Source: Thermoflexus sp.
GTDB lineage: Bacteria; Chloroflexota; Anaerolineae; Aggregatilineales; Aggregatilineaceae
DNA length: 64,000 nucleotides
Reading direction: 5' to 3'
Assembly (NCBI GenBank): GCA_020724465.1
Contig: DYGX01000005.1
Coordinates: forward strand, 62,001-126,000
Positions 55,340-63,832 of the stretch are shown here, piece after piece; the first letter of the stretch is position 1; each line of letters opens with the position of its first letter. The notes under the pieces are model-generated. The model did no database searches, was not told the origin of the DNA, and saw nothing but the letters and a program-made list of their open reading frames with translations. The position numbers and the translations under genes are program-made.

Positions 55340-55387
55340 TCCGGCTCGCGGCGTGGCAGGGTGAAGTTCGCCGCGCCGCGAGCCGGA
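55340..55387 (+). terminator. 14-bp inverted repeat after the RIO kinase
   Basis: TCCGGCTCGCGGCG (55340-55353) and its exact complement (55374-55387) flank a 20-base loop, 12 bases after the stop codon. A T run is missing, so it may stabilise the 3' end or end transcription with Rho. Confidence 0.55.
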
Positions 55388-55528
55388 CCCCATCCATCCG
55401 CGCGGGCTTGACAGCCGGGCGCGTTTCCGCTTGGATCAGAATCGGTGCAACCGGCGCGCGCGGGCTGCATCCAAGCCAACAGACTGCGAAGATCATCTGA
55501 CGAACGGCTTACGACAGGACAGATTCCC

Positions 55529-56116
55529 ATGACTTCTGCCACCCAACGCACCCGCCGCGCCCGAACCCGCCCGGCGCGCCGCACGCTCTGGAGCGATCCG
55601 CGTGCCATCCTGGCGCTGGCGGTGATGCTCATCGCCGCGGCGCTGATCGTGATGTACCTGACGCGCGACACACCCGCGCCTTCGACCGGCCACCCTGCCC
55701 GTGAAACAGCCTACGATTTCCGGCTGCCGGGGCTGAACGGCGAGGTGGCGCTGGCGGACTTTCGCGGGCGGTATGTGCTGGTCAACTTCTGGGCGACGTG
55801 GTGCCCGCCCTGCCGCGATGAAATGCCCGATTTGCAGGCGTACTACGACACGTACAGAGATTTCGGTTTCACGCTGCTGGCCGTCAACGCGCAAGAAGAC
55901 GCTGCCGCGGTCCGTCAGTTCGTCGAGGGTTTTGGCTTCACCTTCCCGGTGGCGCTGGACCTGACCGGCGCGGTGATGAAGCAGTACGGCACGCAGAGCC
56001 TGCCGACCTCCTACCTGATCGGGCCGGATGGACGGCTGGTGAAAAGCTGGGTGCCGGGCCGCCTGAGCCGGGCTACGCTGGAACGGGATGTTACACCGCT
56101 GCTGAAAAGCAGTTAA
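55529..56116 (+). CDS. TlpA-like thiol-disulfide oxidoreductase
   Basis: A 195-residue thioredoxin-fold protein. Residues 25-44 form a membrane anchor, so the domain lies outside the cytoplasm. The active site is WCPPC (91-95), with the family cis-Pro in LPTSYLIG. It reduces or exchanges disulfides, for example in cytochrome c maturation. The frame can be extended upstream to 55445, but the ATG at 55529 begins just before the basic N-terminus. Its stop codon lies inside the first decamer of the repeat that follows. Confidence 0.9.
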   Translation: MTSATQRTRRARTRPARRTLWSDPRAILALAVMLIAAALIVMYLTRDTPAPSTGHPARETAYDFRLPGLNGEVALADFRGRYVLVNFWATWCPPCRDEMPDLQAYYDTYRDFGFTLLAVNAQEDAAAVRQFVEGFGFTFPVALDLTGAVMKQYGTQSLPTSYLIGPDGRLVKSWVPGRLSRATLERDVTPLLKSS

Positions 56117-56300
56117 AGGCAGCCAACTACAGCTAAGAGCAGCTAGAGACAGCTAAAGACAGCCAACTACAGCTAAGAGCAGCTAGAGACAGCTAAAGAC
56201 AGCCAACTACAGCTAGAAGCAGCTAAAGACAGTTAATAGCTGTTCTTCGCTGTATTTTGCTGCTCTTTGCTGCTTTTTGCTATTCTTCGCTGCTCTCAGC
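56111..56300. repeat. 10-bp-periodic inverted-repeat element, copy 1
   Basis: Thirteen in-phase decamers of the type AGCTAAAGAC, AGCTAGAGAC, AGCTAAGAGC and AGCCAACTAC (56111-56240) are followed by six decamers of complementary type (TGCTCTTTGC, TGTTCTTCGC) in the same phase (56241-56300). Two 40-base blocks (56121-56160 and 56161-56200) are identical. The stop codons of both convergent genes, tlpA-like and rimO, lie inside it. The RNA would fold into a long imperfect hairpin. Confidence 0.85.
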
Positions 56301-57696
56301 TTATCCGAACCACCTGCTGCGGTACGAGATTGGGGGTGGCGACCAGGTCGTAGACCATCGCGCCGGTGACGCGCACCGGGACGAACTCGCCCACCGGCAG
56401 CTTGCCCTCGATGAGCACATAGCCGTCGATCTCCGGCGCGTCGCGGTACGAGCGCGCCACGGTCAGCACGTCGCCGGTGGGATGCCCGTCCTCGTCGGTG
56501 GCGTCGGCGTAGCCCTCGACCAGCACCGTCAGCGTTCGCCCCACAAAGCACTGGTTGCGCGCCAGCGAGATCGGCTGCTGGGCGTTCATCAGCCGGTCCA
56601 CCCGCGCCTGTTTGACCTCTTCCGGCACCTGATCGCTCAGCTCAGCCGAGGGCGTGCCCGGCTCGAAGCTGTAGGGGAAGCAGCCGACCCGGTCGAACTG
56701 CATGTCCTGTATGAACCGGAGCAGCGTCTCAAACTCCTCGTCCGTCTCCCCCGGATAGCCGACGATGAACGTCGTGCGGATGGCGAGATCGGGCATGGCC
56801 GCGCGCATTTTCTCGATGGTCCGGTACACCCACTCGACGTTGGCCGGGCGGCGCATCCGCAGCAGTGTGCGGCGGTCGGCGTGCTGGAGCGGGATGTCGA
56901 GATAGGGCACGATCTGGTCGTGCGAGGCCATCGTCTCGATCAGCCGGTCGGTGACGTAGCCGGGATAGGCATACATCACGCGGATCCAGGGCAGGTCTGG
57001 CACGGCGTGCACCAGCGCGTCGAGCAGCGTCGCCAGGCCGTCCTTCATCCCCAGGTCGTGCCCGTAGTCGGTCGTGTCCTGCGCGATGAGGATCAGCTCT
57101 CGCACGCCCCGGTCGCGCAGCTCGCGCGCCTCGTCCAGAATGCGCTCCAGCGGGCGGCTGACGGCGGTTCCTTTGATCTTGGGGATGGCGCAGAAAGCGC
57201 ACGGGCGGCGGCAGCCATCCGCGATCTTCAGATAGGCGCTGGCACCCTGAATCGCCACCCGGCTCACGCCCTGTTCATCCGTGCCCACCGTCAGCGCCTC
57301 GTCGGGCAGGTGGTAGAGCGGCTCCGGGTGCTTGCGGGCGCGCAGCCGGCGGACCAGATCGACGATGTCCATCCAGCGCCGCGTGCCGATCACGCCGTCC
57401 AGCTCCGGGACCTGCGCGGGCAGCTCGTGGCCGTAACGCTGCGACAGGCACCCGGCCGCGATCAGGTACTGGCCGGGCGACTTGATCGCCGCCAGTTCGC
57501 GCAGGGCGTTGAGGCTTTCCTCGCGGGCCGGGCCGATGAAGCCGCAGGTGTTGACGATCAGCACCTCAGCGCGGGCGGGATCGTCCGTGCCGCGCAGGCC
57601 GTCGCCTTCGAGCAGGCGCGCCATCGACTCCGAATCGACCGTGTTCTTTGAGCAGCCGAGGCTCAGCAGATAATACGAGTTCGTGCGTTTGCGCAT
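56296..57696 (-). CDS. rimO: Ribosomal protein S12 methylthiotransferase RimO
   Basis: A 466-residue radical SAM enzyme. The N-terminal UPF0004 domain has three cysteines (SLGCSKN, VNTCGF, AAGCLSQ) for one Fe-S cluster. The radical SAM motif is CRRPCAFC, followed by PKIKGTAVSRP typical of RimO rather than MiaB, and a TRAM domain at the end. It adds a methylthio group to Asp of ribosomal protein S12. Its stop codon lies within the flanking repeat. Confidence 0.95.
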   Translation of the reverse strand: MRKRTNSYYLLSLGCSKNTVDSESMARLLEGDGLRGTDDPARAEVLIVNTCGFIGPAREESLNALRELAAIKSPGQYLIAAGCLSQRYGHELPAQVPELDGVIGTRRWMDIVDLVRRLRARKHPEPLYHLPDEALTVGTDEQGVSRVAIQGASAYLKIADGCRRPCAFCAIPKIKGTAVSRPLERILDEARELRDRGVRELILIAQDTTDYGHDLGMKDGLATLLDALVHAVPDLPWIRVMYAYPGYVTDRLIETMASHDQIVPYLDIPLQHADRRTLLRMRRPANVEWVYRTIEKMRAAMPDLAIRTTFIVGYPGETDEEFETLLRFIQDMQFDRVGCFPYSFEPGTPSAELSDQVPEEVKQARVDRLMNAQQPISLARNQCFVGRTLTVLVEGYADATDEDGHPTGDVLTVARSYRDAPEIDGYVLIEGKLPVGEFVPVRVTGAMVYDLVATPNLVPQQVVRIS

Positions 57697-57714
57697 CCGG
57701 CACCGTCTCAGTCA

Positions 57715-57826
57715 GTTAGCAGCAGCTAAAGGCAGCAAAGGGCAGCTAACTACAGCTAGAAGCAGTAAAGACAGAATAATAGCTGCTCTTTGCTGTTCTT
57801 CGCTGTTCTCTGCTGCATTTTGCTAT
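57715..57826. repeat. 10-bp-periodic inverted-repeat element, copy 2
   Basis: The same decamer family as copy 1 (AGCTAAAGGC, AGCAAAGGGC, AGCTAACTAC, AGCTAGAAGC) followed by complementary decamers (TGCTCTTTGC, TGTTCTTCGC, TGTTCTCTGC, TGCATTTTGC). It shares the central AGCTAGAAGCAG and AATAGCTG blocks with copy 1, in the same orientation. It lies just outside the 5' end of rimO. The rest of the 304-base gap (57827-58000) holds only a promoter. Confidence 0.8.
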
Positions 57827-57917
57827 GAATTTGCAAGACAGACGCCGATTTTATCAGACGCGGCGCGCGCGGCACAGGCCGAACCGCGCGGGTGATGACC
57901 CGCTGCCGGGCGCGCGT

Positions 57918-57947
57918 TGTTGAATTCCGCGCGTGTTTGGGCGTAGA
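57918..57947 (+). promoter_or_regulatory. Promoter of the helical-repeat protein gene
   Basis: TTGAAT (57918-57923) and TAGAAT (57942-57947) are separated by 18 bases; the gene starts at 58001. Confidence 0.5.
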
Positions 57948-58000
57948 ATGTGTTTGCGCCTTGCTTCACGAACTCCCCACCCGCGAGGATAAATAAAAAG

Positions 58001-59164
58001 ATGCGTCAGACCCTACGTTTCTTGATGGCGCTTGCCATGTTATTCGGCTTGTGCAAATTGCCTGTCGTGGCGCAAGAGGCGACGCGTGTCGAGCAGGCGG
58101 TCGCTTTCCTGACCGCGAACAACATCCCCTCGGCGGCGTATGCCGAGCTTTCGACCGCGCTGAGCACAAACGACTACCGGAACGTCTCCGCCGTGCTGGT
58201 GAAATACGGCTACACGCCCGACCAGCTTAAGGCATTTCTCTCAGACATGAATCTTCTGCTCCTGCGGGCCGCGATCAGTCCTGGCCTCGACGACGAGATC
58301 TTGATCGAAGCGCTGGCGCTGGCGCAGTCCTATGGGTTGAATGCGCTGGATATGCAATGGCTGATTTCGATGGCGAACGATCCAGCGGGGATGATCGCGT
58401 ACCTGACCGAGCGGGGTCTGACTTCCGAGCAGGCGGCGCAGTTTCTGGCCGAAACAGCTATCGTGCTTGAGGGGGTGAGCCAGCACCGACTGCAATATCA
58501 CGTGATCAACGGGTTGCTGTTCACGTTCATCGACGACGCTGGGCTTCCGGCTGCGATGGTGTATGCCAGCGCCCACCTGCTGGACGATCCGGGCGCAGCA
58601 GCCACCTACCTCGTGAGCATCGGGTACAGCGAGGAGCAGGCGCAGACCTTTGCCGGTCTGATCCCAGGGCTGATCGAACGCGGAGCCACTTCTCAGGCAA
58701 TCGAAGGCTGGACGGTCGGCAGCCTGCTGTACCGGCTGGAAGGGCTTGGGCTGCCGCCCCACTCAATCTACGAGATCGTCGCGTTGGGTAACATCGACGC
58801 GGTGCGCGGCTACCTGACCGCGAAGGGCTTCAGCGGCGATGTCCTTGAGCTGGCGCTGGTCCATATCGGCGGATGCATAGGGTATCACGGCGAAGCGTTG
58901 AACCTGGACCGGCTGCACGCGTTCCAGGCGCACGAGGCTACGAGCCTGCTGCGCAGCGCCGGAATCGCTCCATCCGACCTGCGCGTGATCCTCGCCCTGA
59001 GCGCGCATCCCGCCGCGCTGAGCGACTATCTGACAAGCGTCTATGCGCTGGACGAATCGCAGATCGGTGTGTTTGCGATGAATCTCAGCCAATCCACATT
59101 TGCCCGAACCGTCAATCCAGACGACGCGGAAGACAATATCTTCACGCTGATCGGCGCGCAATAA
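58001..59164 (+). CDS. Secreted helical-repeat protein of unknown family
   Basis: A 387-residue protein with a signal peptide (MRQTLRFLMALAMLF, cleavage near VVAQE). The mature chain has an irregularly repeated two-helix motif, such as AYLTERGLTSEQAAQFLA, TYLVSIGYSEEQAQTFAGL, GYLTAKGF and VKYGYTPDQLKAFL, of general form YL..xG.s.eQa..f. It is likely an alpha-solenoid. No catalytic residues or known family are recognised. The 3' end overlaps the convergent methyltransferase gene by 23 bases. Confidence 0.8.
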   Translation: MRQTLRFLMALAMLFGLCKLPVVAQEATRVEQAVAFLTANNIPSAAYAELSTALSTNDYRNVSAVLVKYGYTPDQLKAFLSDMNLLLLRAAISPGLDDEILIEALALAQSYGLNALDMQWLISMANDPAGMIAYLTERGLTSEQAAQFLAETAIVLEGVSQHRLQYHVINGLLFTFIDDAGLPAAMVYASAHLLDDPGAAATYLVSIGYSEEQAQTFAGLIPGLIERGATSQAIEGWTVGSLLYRLEGLGLPPHSIYEIVALGNIDAVRGYLTAKGFSGDVLELALVHIGGCIGYHGEALNLDRLHAFQAHEATSLLRSAGIAPSDLRVILALSAHPAALSDYLTSVYALDESQIGVFAMNLSQSTFARTVNPDDAEDNIFTLIGAQ

Positions 59165-59765
59165 TCAGGTAGTGGTCAGCGTCATTCGCAACCTGCACGT
59201 CGAACCCGGCAGCGGCGACCTGGGCGGCAGCCTCATTCACCGGTGGCAGCAGGTGGCGGCGGATGCGCGGGTTTTCGGCGCTGCTGTGGATGGCGTTGAC
59301 CTGCTCGCGCGGGATATCGTGCAGGATGAACAGCACGCCGCCCGGCACCAGCACGCGGAGCATCTCGCGCAGGGCCGCGGGACGATCTTCAAGGTGGGCG
59401 AAGCAGTTGTGACAGGTGATGCCGTCGACGGTTTGGGCGGGCAGCGATAGGCGGTGCGCGTCGCCCTGGATCCAGGCGCGCACCCGGTTATCGTTCTGCT
59501 CCGCGCGGGCGAAAGCCAGCATGACGGTCGAGAGATCGAGCGCGATCACCTGCGCTTGCGGCGCGGCGCGGCAGAGATGCGGCAGAAAGGCGCCCGTTCC
59601 GGTGCCGATGTCGAGGATGGTGCGTGCTTCGCGGAACCAGGGGTGGTGCGGCGCCAGCAGGCGATCCAGGCGGGCGCGGCGCTCGTCCGTTTGCATGGCA
59701 TGCCAGCGTGGGGCCAGCGCGTCGAAAAAGGTCGTCAGCTCGCGCAAAGCGTCGAGGTGGAGCAT
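59142..59765 (-). CDS. Class I SAM-dependent methyltransferase
   Basis: A 207-residue methyltransferase. The SAM site is ILDIGTGTGAFLP, with ALDLS as the acidic strand end and GDAHRLSLP before the fourth strand. The family (Methyltransf_11 type) includes small-molecule and quinone methylases; the substrate is unknown. The gene stands alone on the minus strand and overlaps its convergent neighbour. Confidence 0.87.
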   Translation of the reverse strand: MLHLDALRELTTFFDALAPRWHAMQTDERRARLDRLLAPHHPWFREARTILDIGTGTGAFLPHLCRAAPQAQVIALDLSTVMLAFARAEQNDNRVRAWIQGDAHRLSLPAQTVDGITCHNCFAHLEDRPAALREMLRVLVPGGVLFILHDIPREQVNAIHSSAENPRIRRHLLPPVNEAAAQVAAAGFDVQVANDADHYLIIARRSA

Positions 59766-59898
59766 TCTATCTTCCCCTGAGCCGGGTCAGGGGGCAGTTG
59801 CCCGCTGGCCCTCGTATGACAGCCCAGCTAGTGTATCACCCGCCCGCTATTCGATCAACGCTGCCGCGCCAGCGTCAGCGAGACGGTGGCCGGCCGTC

Positions 59899-59927
59899 TT
59901 GCAGCCCGTCTGGCCGCCTGCTACACT
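59899..59927 (+). promoter_or_regulatory. Promoter of the glycosidase gene
   Basis: TTGCAG (59899-59904) and TACACT (59922-59927) are 17 bases apart, with TGC before the -10 as an extended element. Confidence 0.65.
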
Positions 59928-60010
59928 ACGCGTGAACGGCCTGAGAGAGCTTACGGACAGGATCAACGAGTGTCGTTAGCGGCTGAAAAAAGAATGGAGA
60001 CAGTGTTGTG

Positions 60011-61630
60011 ATGGTGTGGTCGAAAACGTCGATGTGGATCATGCGAGTGGTGGTCCTGGCGGCGATTCTGGCTGGCGGGCTGGGCGTGATCCCGGCCCGC
60101 GCGCAGGAGCCGGATGCCGTTGTGATCCCGGACCGGCTGAACCTGCGCGCCGGCCCCGGCACGCAATACGCGGCCATTGCCAGCCTGGCGCGCGAGACCG
60201 CGCTGGCCCTGCTGGCGCGCGAGAACATCCCGGATAACGGCCTGTGGGTGTTCGTCCGCACGCCGGACGGCACCGAAGGCTGGGTGCTGGCCGATTACCT
60301 GAGCGTGCGCGCGGATATCGACCTGGGCCGGCTGCCGGTTCGCCCCGCGCCGGGCGCTGCTCCGGCGGCTGATCCGCCTGTGCGAGAGGCCGAGGCGGCA
60401 CCGCCGGCCTTCCCGGAAGGATCCGGCATTCCTGCGACGACCCGGTCCACTGTGAATTTTCGCGGCGGTCCGGGGACGGGCTATCGCATCCTGACGACGC
60501 TGCCGGGCGGTACGCCGGCCCTGGCGACGGGGCGCAACGCAGCGGCAACATGGGTCTTCGCCCGTGTGGGCGAGCAGGACGGCTGGCTGTTTGGCGAGCT
60601 GGTGCAGCTTTCGTCCGGCACGATCGGCGTGCTGCCGGTGACGAACACCACCATTGATGCCCCGGCAGGCGGTGCACGGATGCCCGCCCCGGTGGCGGGC
60701 GGCGCGGGGCTGCGCAGCTTTGGCTATGGGGCGCACGTGGAGAGCTTCGCTTACCCGCATCTGATGCACCAGGCGGGCATGACCTGGGCCAAGCGCCAGA
60801 TCCGCTTTACGCGTGGCGCGCCCGGCGCGATCGCTGCCGGTGCTATTGATCAGGCGCACGCCAACGGATTCAAGATCGTGCTGAGCCTGGTCGGCGACAA
60901 GAACGACGTGCTCTCGCCCGGCTACTTCGAAGACTACGCGCGGTTCGTGGGCGAGGTCGCCGCGCTGGGGCCGGACGCGATCGAGGTGTGGAACGAGCAA
61001 AACATCGACCGCGAGTGGCCGAACGGGCACATCGATCCGGCACTCTACACGCAGCTTCTGGCGCAGGCGTACAACGCGATCAAGAGCGTCAATCCGAACG
61101 TCGCGGTGATCAGCGGCGCGCCCGCGCCGACCGGCGCCGAGGGCGCCTTCGGCACCGCCGCGGTGTGGAACGACGACCGGTACGTGCGCGGCATGGCGGC
61201 GGCGGGCGCAGCCCGCTATATGGACTGTATCGGCGCGCACTACAACGAGGGCATCATCGCGCCCAGCCGCACCAGCGGCGACCCGCGCGACAACTACTAC
61301 ACGCGCTACTTCTGGGGCATGGTTAATACGTACTATAATGCCTTCGGCGGGGCGCGGCCCGTCTGCTTCACCGAGCTGGGCTACCTTTCTCCGGAAGGTT
61401 ACGGCCCGCTTTCCCCGGCTTTCGCCTGGGCGGCGAATACAACCGTTGCTCAGCAGGCGGCCTGGGTGGCCGAGGCGGTGCGGCTGTCGCGCAACAGCGG
61501 CCGCGTGCGGCTGGTGATCATCTGGAATATGGACTTCACCTACTACGGCGATGACCCGATGGCCGGGTACGCGCTGGTCCGGCCGGGCGGGTCCTGCCCG
61601 GCGTGTGACGCGCTGGCCCGCGTGCGCTGA
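60011..61630 (+). CDS. Secreted SH3b plus clan GH-A glycosidase-like protein
   Basis: A 539-residue protein with a signal peptide (cleavage near ARAQE). Two bacterial SH3 domains follow (LNLRAGPGTQY and VNFRGGPGTGY openings, about 38-100 and 145-205). They bind cell-wall peptides in other proteins. The C-terminal 310 residues form a TIM barrel of the GH39/GH5 kind: Glu329 in VWNEQN is the likely acid/base and Glu455 in FTELGY the nucleophile. It probably cleaves a polysaccharide at the cell surface. The start is ATG 60011 or the adjoining GTG. Confidence 0.82.
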   Translation: MVWSKTSMWIMRVVVLAAILAGGLGVIPARAQEPDAVVIPDRLNLRAGPGTQYAAIASLARETALALLARENIPDNGLWVFVRTPDGTEGWVLADYLSVRADIDLGRLPVRPAPGAAPAADPPVREAEAAPPAFPEGSGIPATTRSTVNFRGGPGTGYRILTTLPGGTPALATGRNAAATWVFARVGEQDGWLFGELVQLSSGTIGVLPVTNTTIDAPAGGARMPAPVAGGAGLRSFGYGAHVESFAYPHLMHQAGMTWAKRQIRFTRGAPGAIAAGAIDQAHANGFKIVLSLVGDKNDVLSPGYFEDYARFVGEVAALGPDAIEVWNEQNIDREWPNGHIDPALYTQLLAQAYNAIKSVNPNVAVISGAPAPTGAEGAFGTAAVWNDDRYVRGMAAAGAARYMDCIGAHYNEGIIAPSRTSGDPRDNYYTRYFWGMVNTYYNAFGGARPVCFTELGYLSPEGYGPLSPAFAWAANTTVAQQAAWVAEAVRLSRNSGRVRLVIIWNMDFTYYGDDPMAGYALVRPGGSCPACDALARVR

Positions 61631-61763
61631 TGCGCTCGCCTGTTCGGGGGCGACGGCGCCCGCCGGATGGTGTACACTCGACCGGGGTTGCTTCGTGCGA
61701 GGCGACCCCGGTTGCGCGCTGAATGGTATTTTTGTTGCACAAGCTGCGTGAAGAACTGGCCGC

Positions 61764-63809
61764 ATGAACACACCCCCTGATCCGATCTTGCCCAGGCACG
61801 ACGCCCGGCTGATCCCCCGCCCGCCCAGGCGCCCGCGCGACTCACAGTCCCCGGCGCCGATCGCGCCGCCGCCCGTCCGCCCGCAGTTTCCGGCGGGTGA
61901 TCCGGACGATCCGCCAGCACCCCCGCCGCGACGGCGCGCACCGCGCTTCGGATGCGGCCTGCCCGCGCTGGCTGTCGGCGCGATCACGCTCTCGCTGGTG
62001 TTGGTGGCTCTGTTTTTGCCGCCGCTGGCGCTCCACGAGGTGATCCGCGAGGCGCTGACCGACGCCGGGCCGTCCCCAACCCGCGATCCCCTCGCGGCGC
62101 GCGGGCTGGTGTTCGAGCCGCTGGCGCCGGACTCGCCGGTTGAGGCGAGCGGGCTGGCGCTCAGCGTGCCGCCCGGCGAGACGGGCCGCGGTTATCGCGT
62201 GCGGGTGGCCGCGCTCGAGCCGGCGGACTATCTGGCGGGGGATGTGCCCGAAACCGGCTGGAACTGCGCGCCCGATCTGCCCGCCGGGCACGCGCTCGCC
62301 AGCCGGGTGTATAGCCTGCTGCAAGAGGGCGCGCCGCCCGCCCGGCTGAGCCTGCGGCTTGTGCCGGTGGAAGGGGCGGCGCTGGAGCGCGGGCTGGAAC
62401 TGCGCGTCTGGAATGCCACGCACGCGGCGTGGGAGTTCGTGCCGGGCCAGGTTCCGGCAGGCGATGGCTCCGGCGCGGTGCTGGTGGAGATGAGCTATCT
62501 GCCGCGCTGCGTGGCGCTGTTCCGCGAGCCGCCGTCGGCGCGGATCGTCGGCGTGACGCTCGCGCCGTCCGAGACGTTCGATCCGGCCCGCCTGCCCGAA
62601 GGCGCGCGCCTCTACCCGGCGACGGCGCGCCCGCTGCCGGACGGCCGTCTGCATGCCGTGCTGCCCGCCGGAGTCGAGCCGGGCGGCGCGTATCGCGTGA
62701 TCCCCGTGGTTCAGAACTTCGAGGATCCGGCGGTGATCGATGTGGCGACGGTGCGCGCGCTGCTGGCGGATCCGGCCTTGCGCCAGCAGCACGTCCGGGC
62801 GGTGGCCGCGCTCGCGCTGCACGAGGAGAACACGTTTTCCGGCGTGGCGCTTGACTATCGCGGCCTGCCGGGCGAACTACGCCCGGCCTTGACCGCTTTC
62901 GTGCGCGATCTGGCGGCGCTGCTGCACGCCGGAGACGCAACCCTGACGGTTATTCTGCCCGCGCCCGTGTACGACGCGCCAGGGCGGCGCTGGCTGACGG
63001 GCGCGTACGATTGGGGCGCGATCGGGCAGGCGGCGGATCAGGTCGCGATCGCGCTTCCGGCCGATCCGGAGGCGTGGGAGCCGGGCGGTGTGGTCGAAGA
63101 CCTGATCGCCTGGGCGACCGGGCAGATCAGCCGCAGCGATCTGTTGCTCGAAGTCAGCGCGCTCAGTATCGAGGATCAGGGCGAAGGGTTGTTTGTCCCG
63201 GTATCGCCAGGCGAGGTGCTGGCCCGCTGGAGCACGGTCCGGCTCGAACCCGCCGGGCAGGCCGGGGCCGGCCAGCCGGTCATCGCGCAGCTTGCCGGGG
63301 CAGGCGGCGTGACGCTGCGCTCCGGCGTGGACGAGGCGATCGTCACAGCCTATCTGGCGCTGGAAGACGCGGGCGGGAACGAGCTGCGCCGCCTGTGGCT
63401 GACCGATGCCGCGGCGCTCCAGGCCAGGCTTGCGCTGGCCGTGCGCGCCAACCTCGGCGGGGTGCTGGTGCGCGATCTGTGGCGGACGGGCACGCTGCCA
63501 GGGCTGGCCGAGGTATTGGCCGCGTACCGCGTCGGAGCCGGGGCCGCTCTGGACGCGTCCGATCTGGTGGTGATGTGGACGGTTCGCGCCGGAGATACCG
63601 TGATCGAGCAGAGCGCCACATCGCCCGGCGCGCTCTTCCGCTTTGAGGCGCCGGGGCACTACCCGGCGGTCAGCGTCGAGGCGCGGCTGGACGGGGCCGT
63701 GCTGGGCCGTGCCGAGCTGACCATCGCGCAGCCGGAACCCACCCCCGCGTCCCCCGATGACGCTGCTGCCACAACGCCCACGCCGGAGCCGGACACGCCG
63801 GATTCGTAA
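61764..63809 (+). CDS. Membrane-anchored GH18-like protein, probably inactive
   Basis: A 681-residue protein. A Pro/Arg-rich cytoplasmic tail (1-60) and one membrane helix (about 65-90) are followed by a large outside part. Residues about 320-500 resemble GH18/YaaH barrels (VRAVAALAL, then FSGVALDYRGL, then LTVILPAP and YDWGAIGQAADQVAIAL). The catalytic DxxDxDxE of GH18 is replaced near 358-368: only one Asp remains and Arg sits in place of Glu. The end has an Ig/PKD-like segment and an acidic Pro/Thr tail. It may bind sugar without cutting it. Confidence 0.65.
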   Translation: MNTPPDPILPRHDARLIPRPPRRPRDSQSPAPIAPPPVRPQFPAGDPDDPPAPPPRRRAPRFGCGLPALAVGAITLSLVLVALFLPPLALHEVIREALTDAGPSPTRDPLAARGLVFEPLAPDSPVEASGLALSVPPGETGRGYRVRVAALEPADYLAGDVPETGWNCAPDLPAGHALASRVYSLLQEGAPPARLSLRLVPVEGAALERGLELRVWNATHAAWEFVPGQVPAGDGSGAVLVEMSYLPRCVALFREPPSARIVGVTLAPSETFDPARLPEGARLYPATARPLPDGRLHAVLPAGVEPGGAYRVIPVVQNFEDPAVIDVATVRALLADPALRQQHVRAVAALALHEENTFSGVALDYRGLPGELRPALTAFVRDLAALLHAGDATLTVILPAPVYDAPGRRWLTGAYDWGAIGQAADQVAIALPADPEAWEPGGVVEDLIAWATGQISRSDLLLEVSALSIEDQGEGLFVPVSPGEVLARWSTVRLEPAGQAGAGQPVIAQLAGAGGVTLRSGVDEAIVTAYLALEDAGGNELRRLWLTDAAALQARLALAVRANLGGVLVRDLWRTGTLPGLAEVLAAYRVGAGAALDASDLVVMWTVRAGDTVIEQSATSPGALFRFEAPGHYPAVSVEARLDGAVLGRAELTIAQPEPTPASPDDAAATTPTPEPDTPDS

Positions 63810-63832
63810 CGCGGGCCGGGGAGATGAGGCCG

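Noticed and set aside
55408-55436. Promoter for the TlpA-like gene (TTGACA at 55408)
   Set aside because: No acceptable -10 lies 16-19 bases downstream; TTGGAT lacks the conserved A at position 2.
56111-57826. CRISPR array
   Set aside because: The units are contiguous 10-bp blocks without unique spacers, and no cas genes are present.
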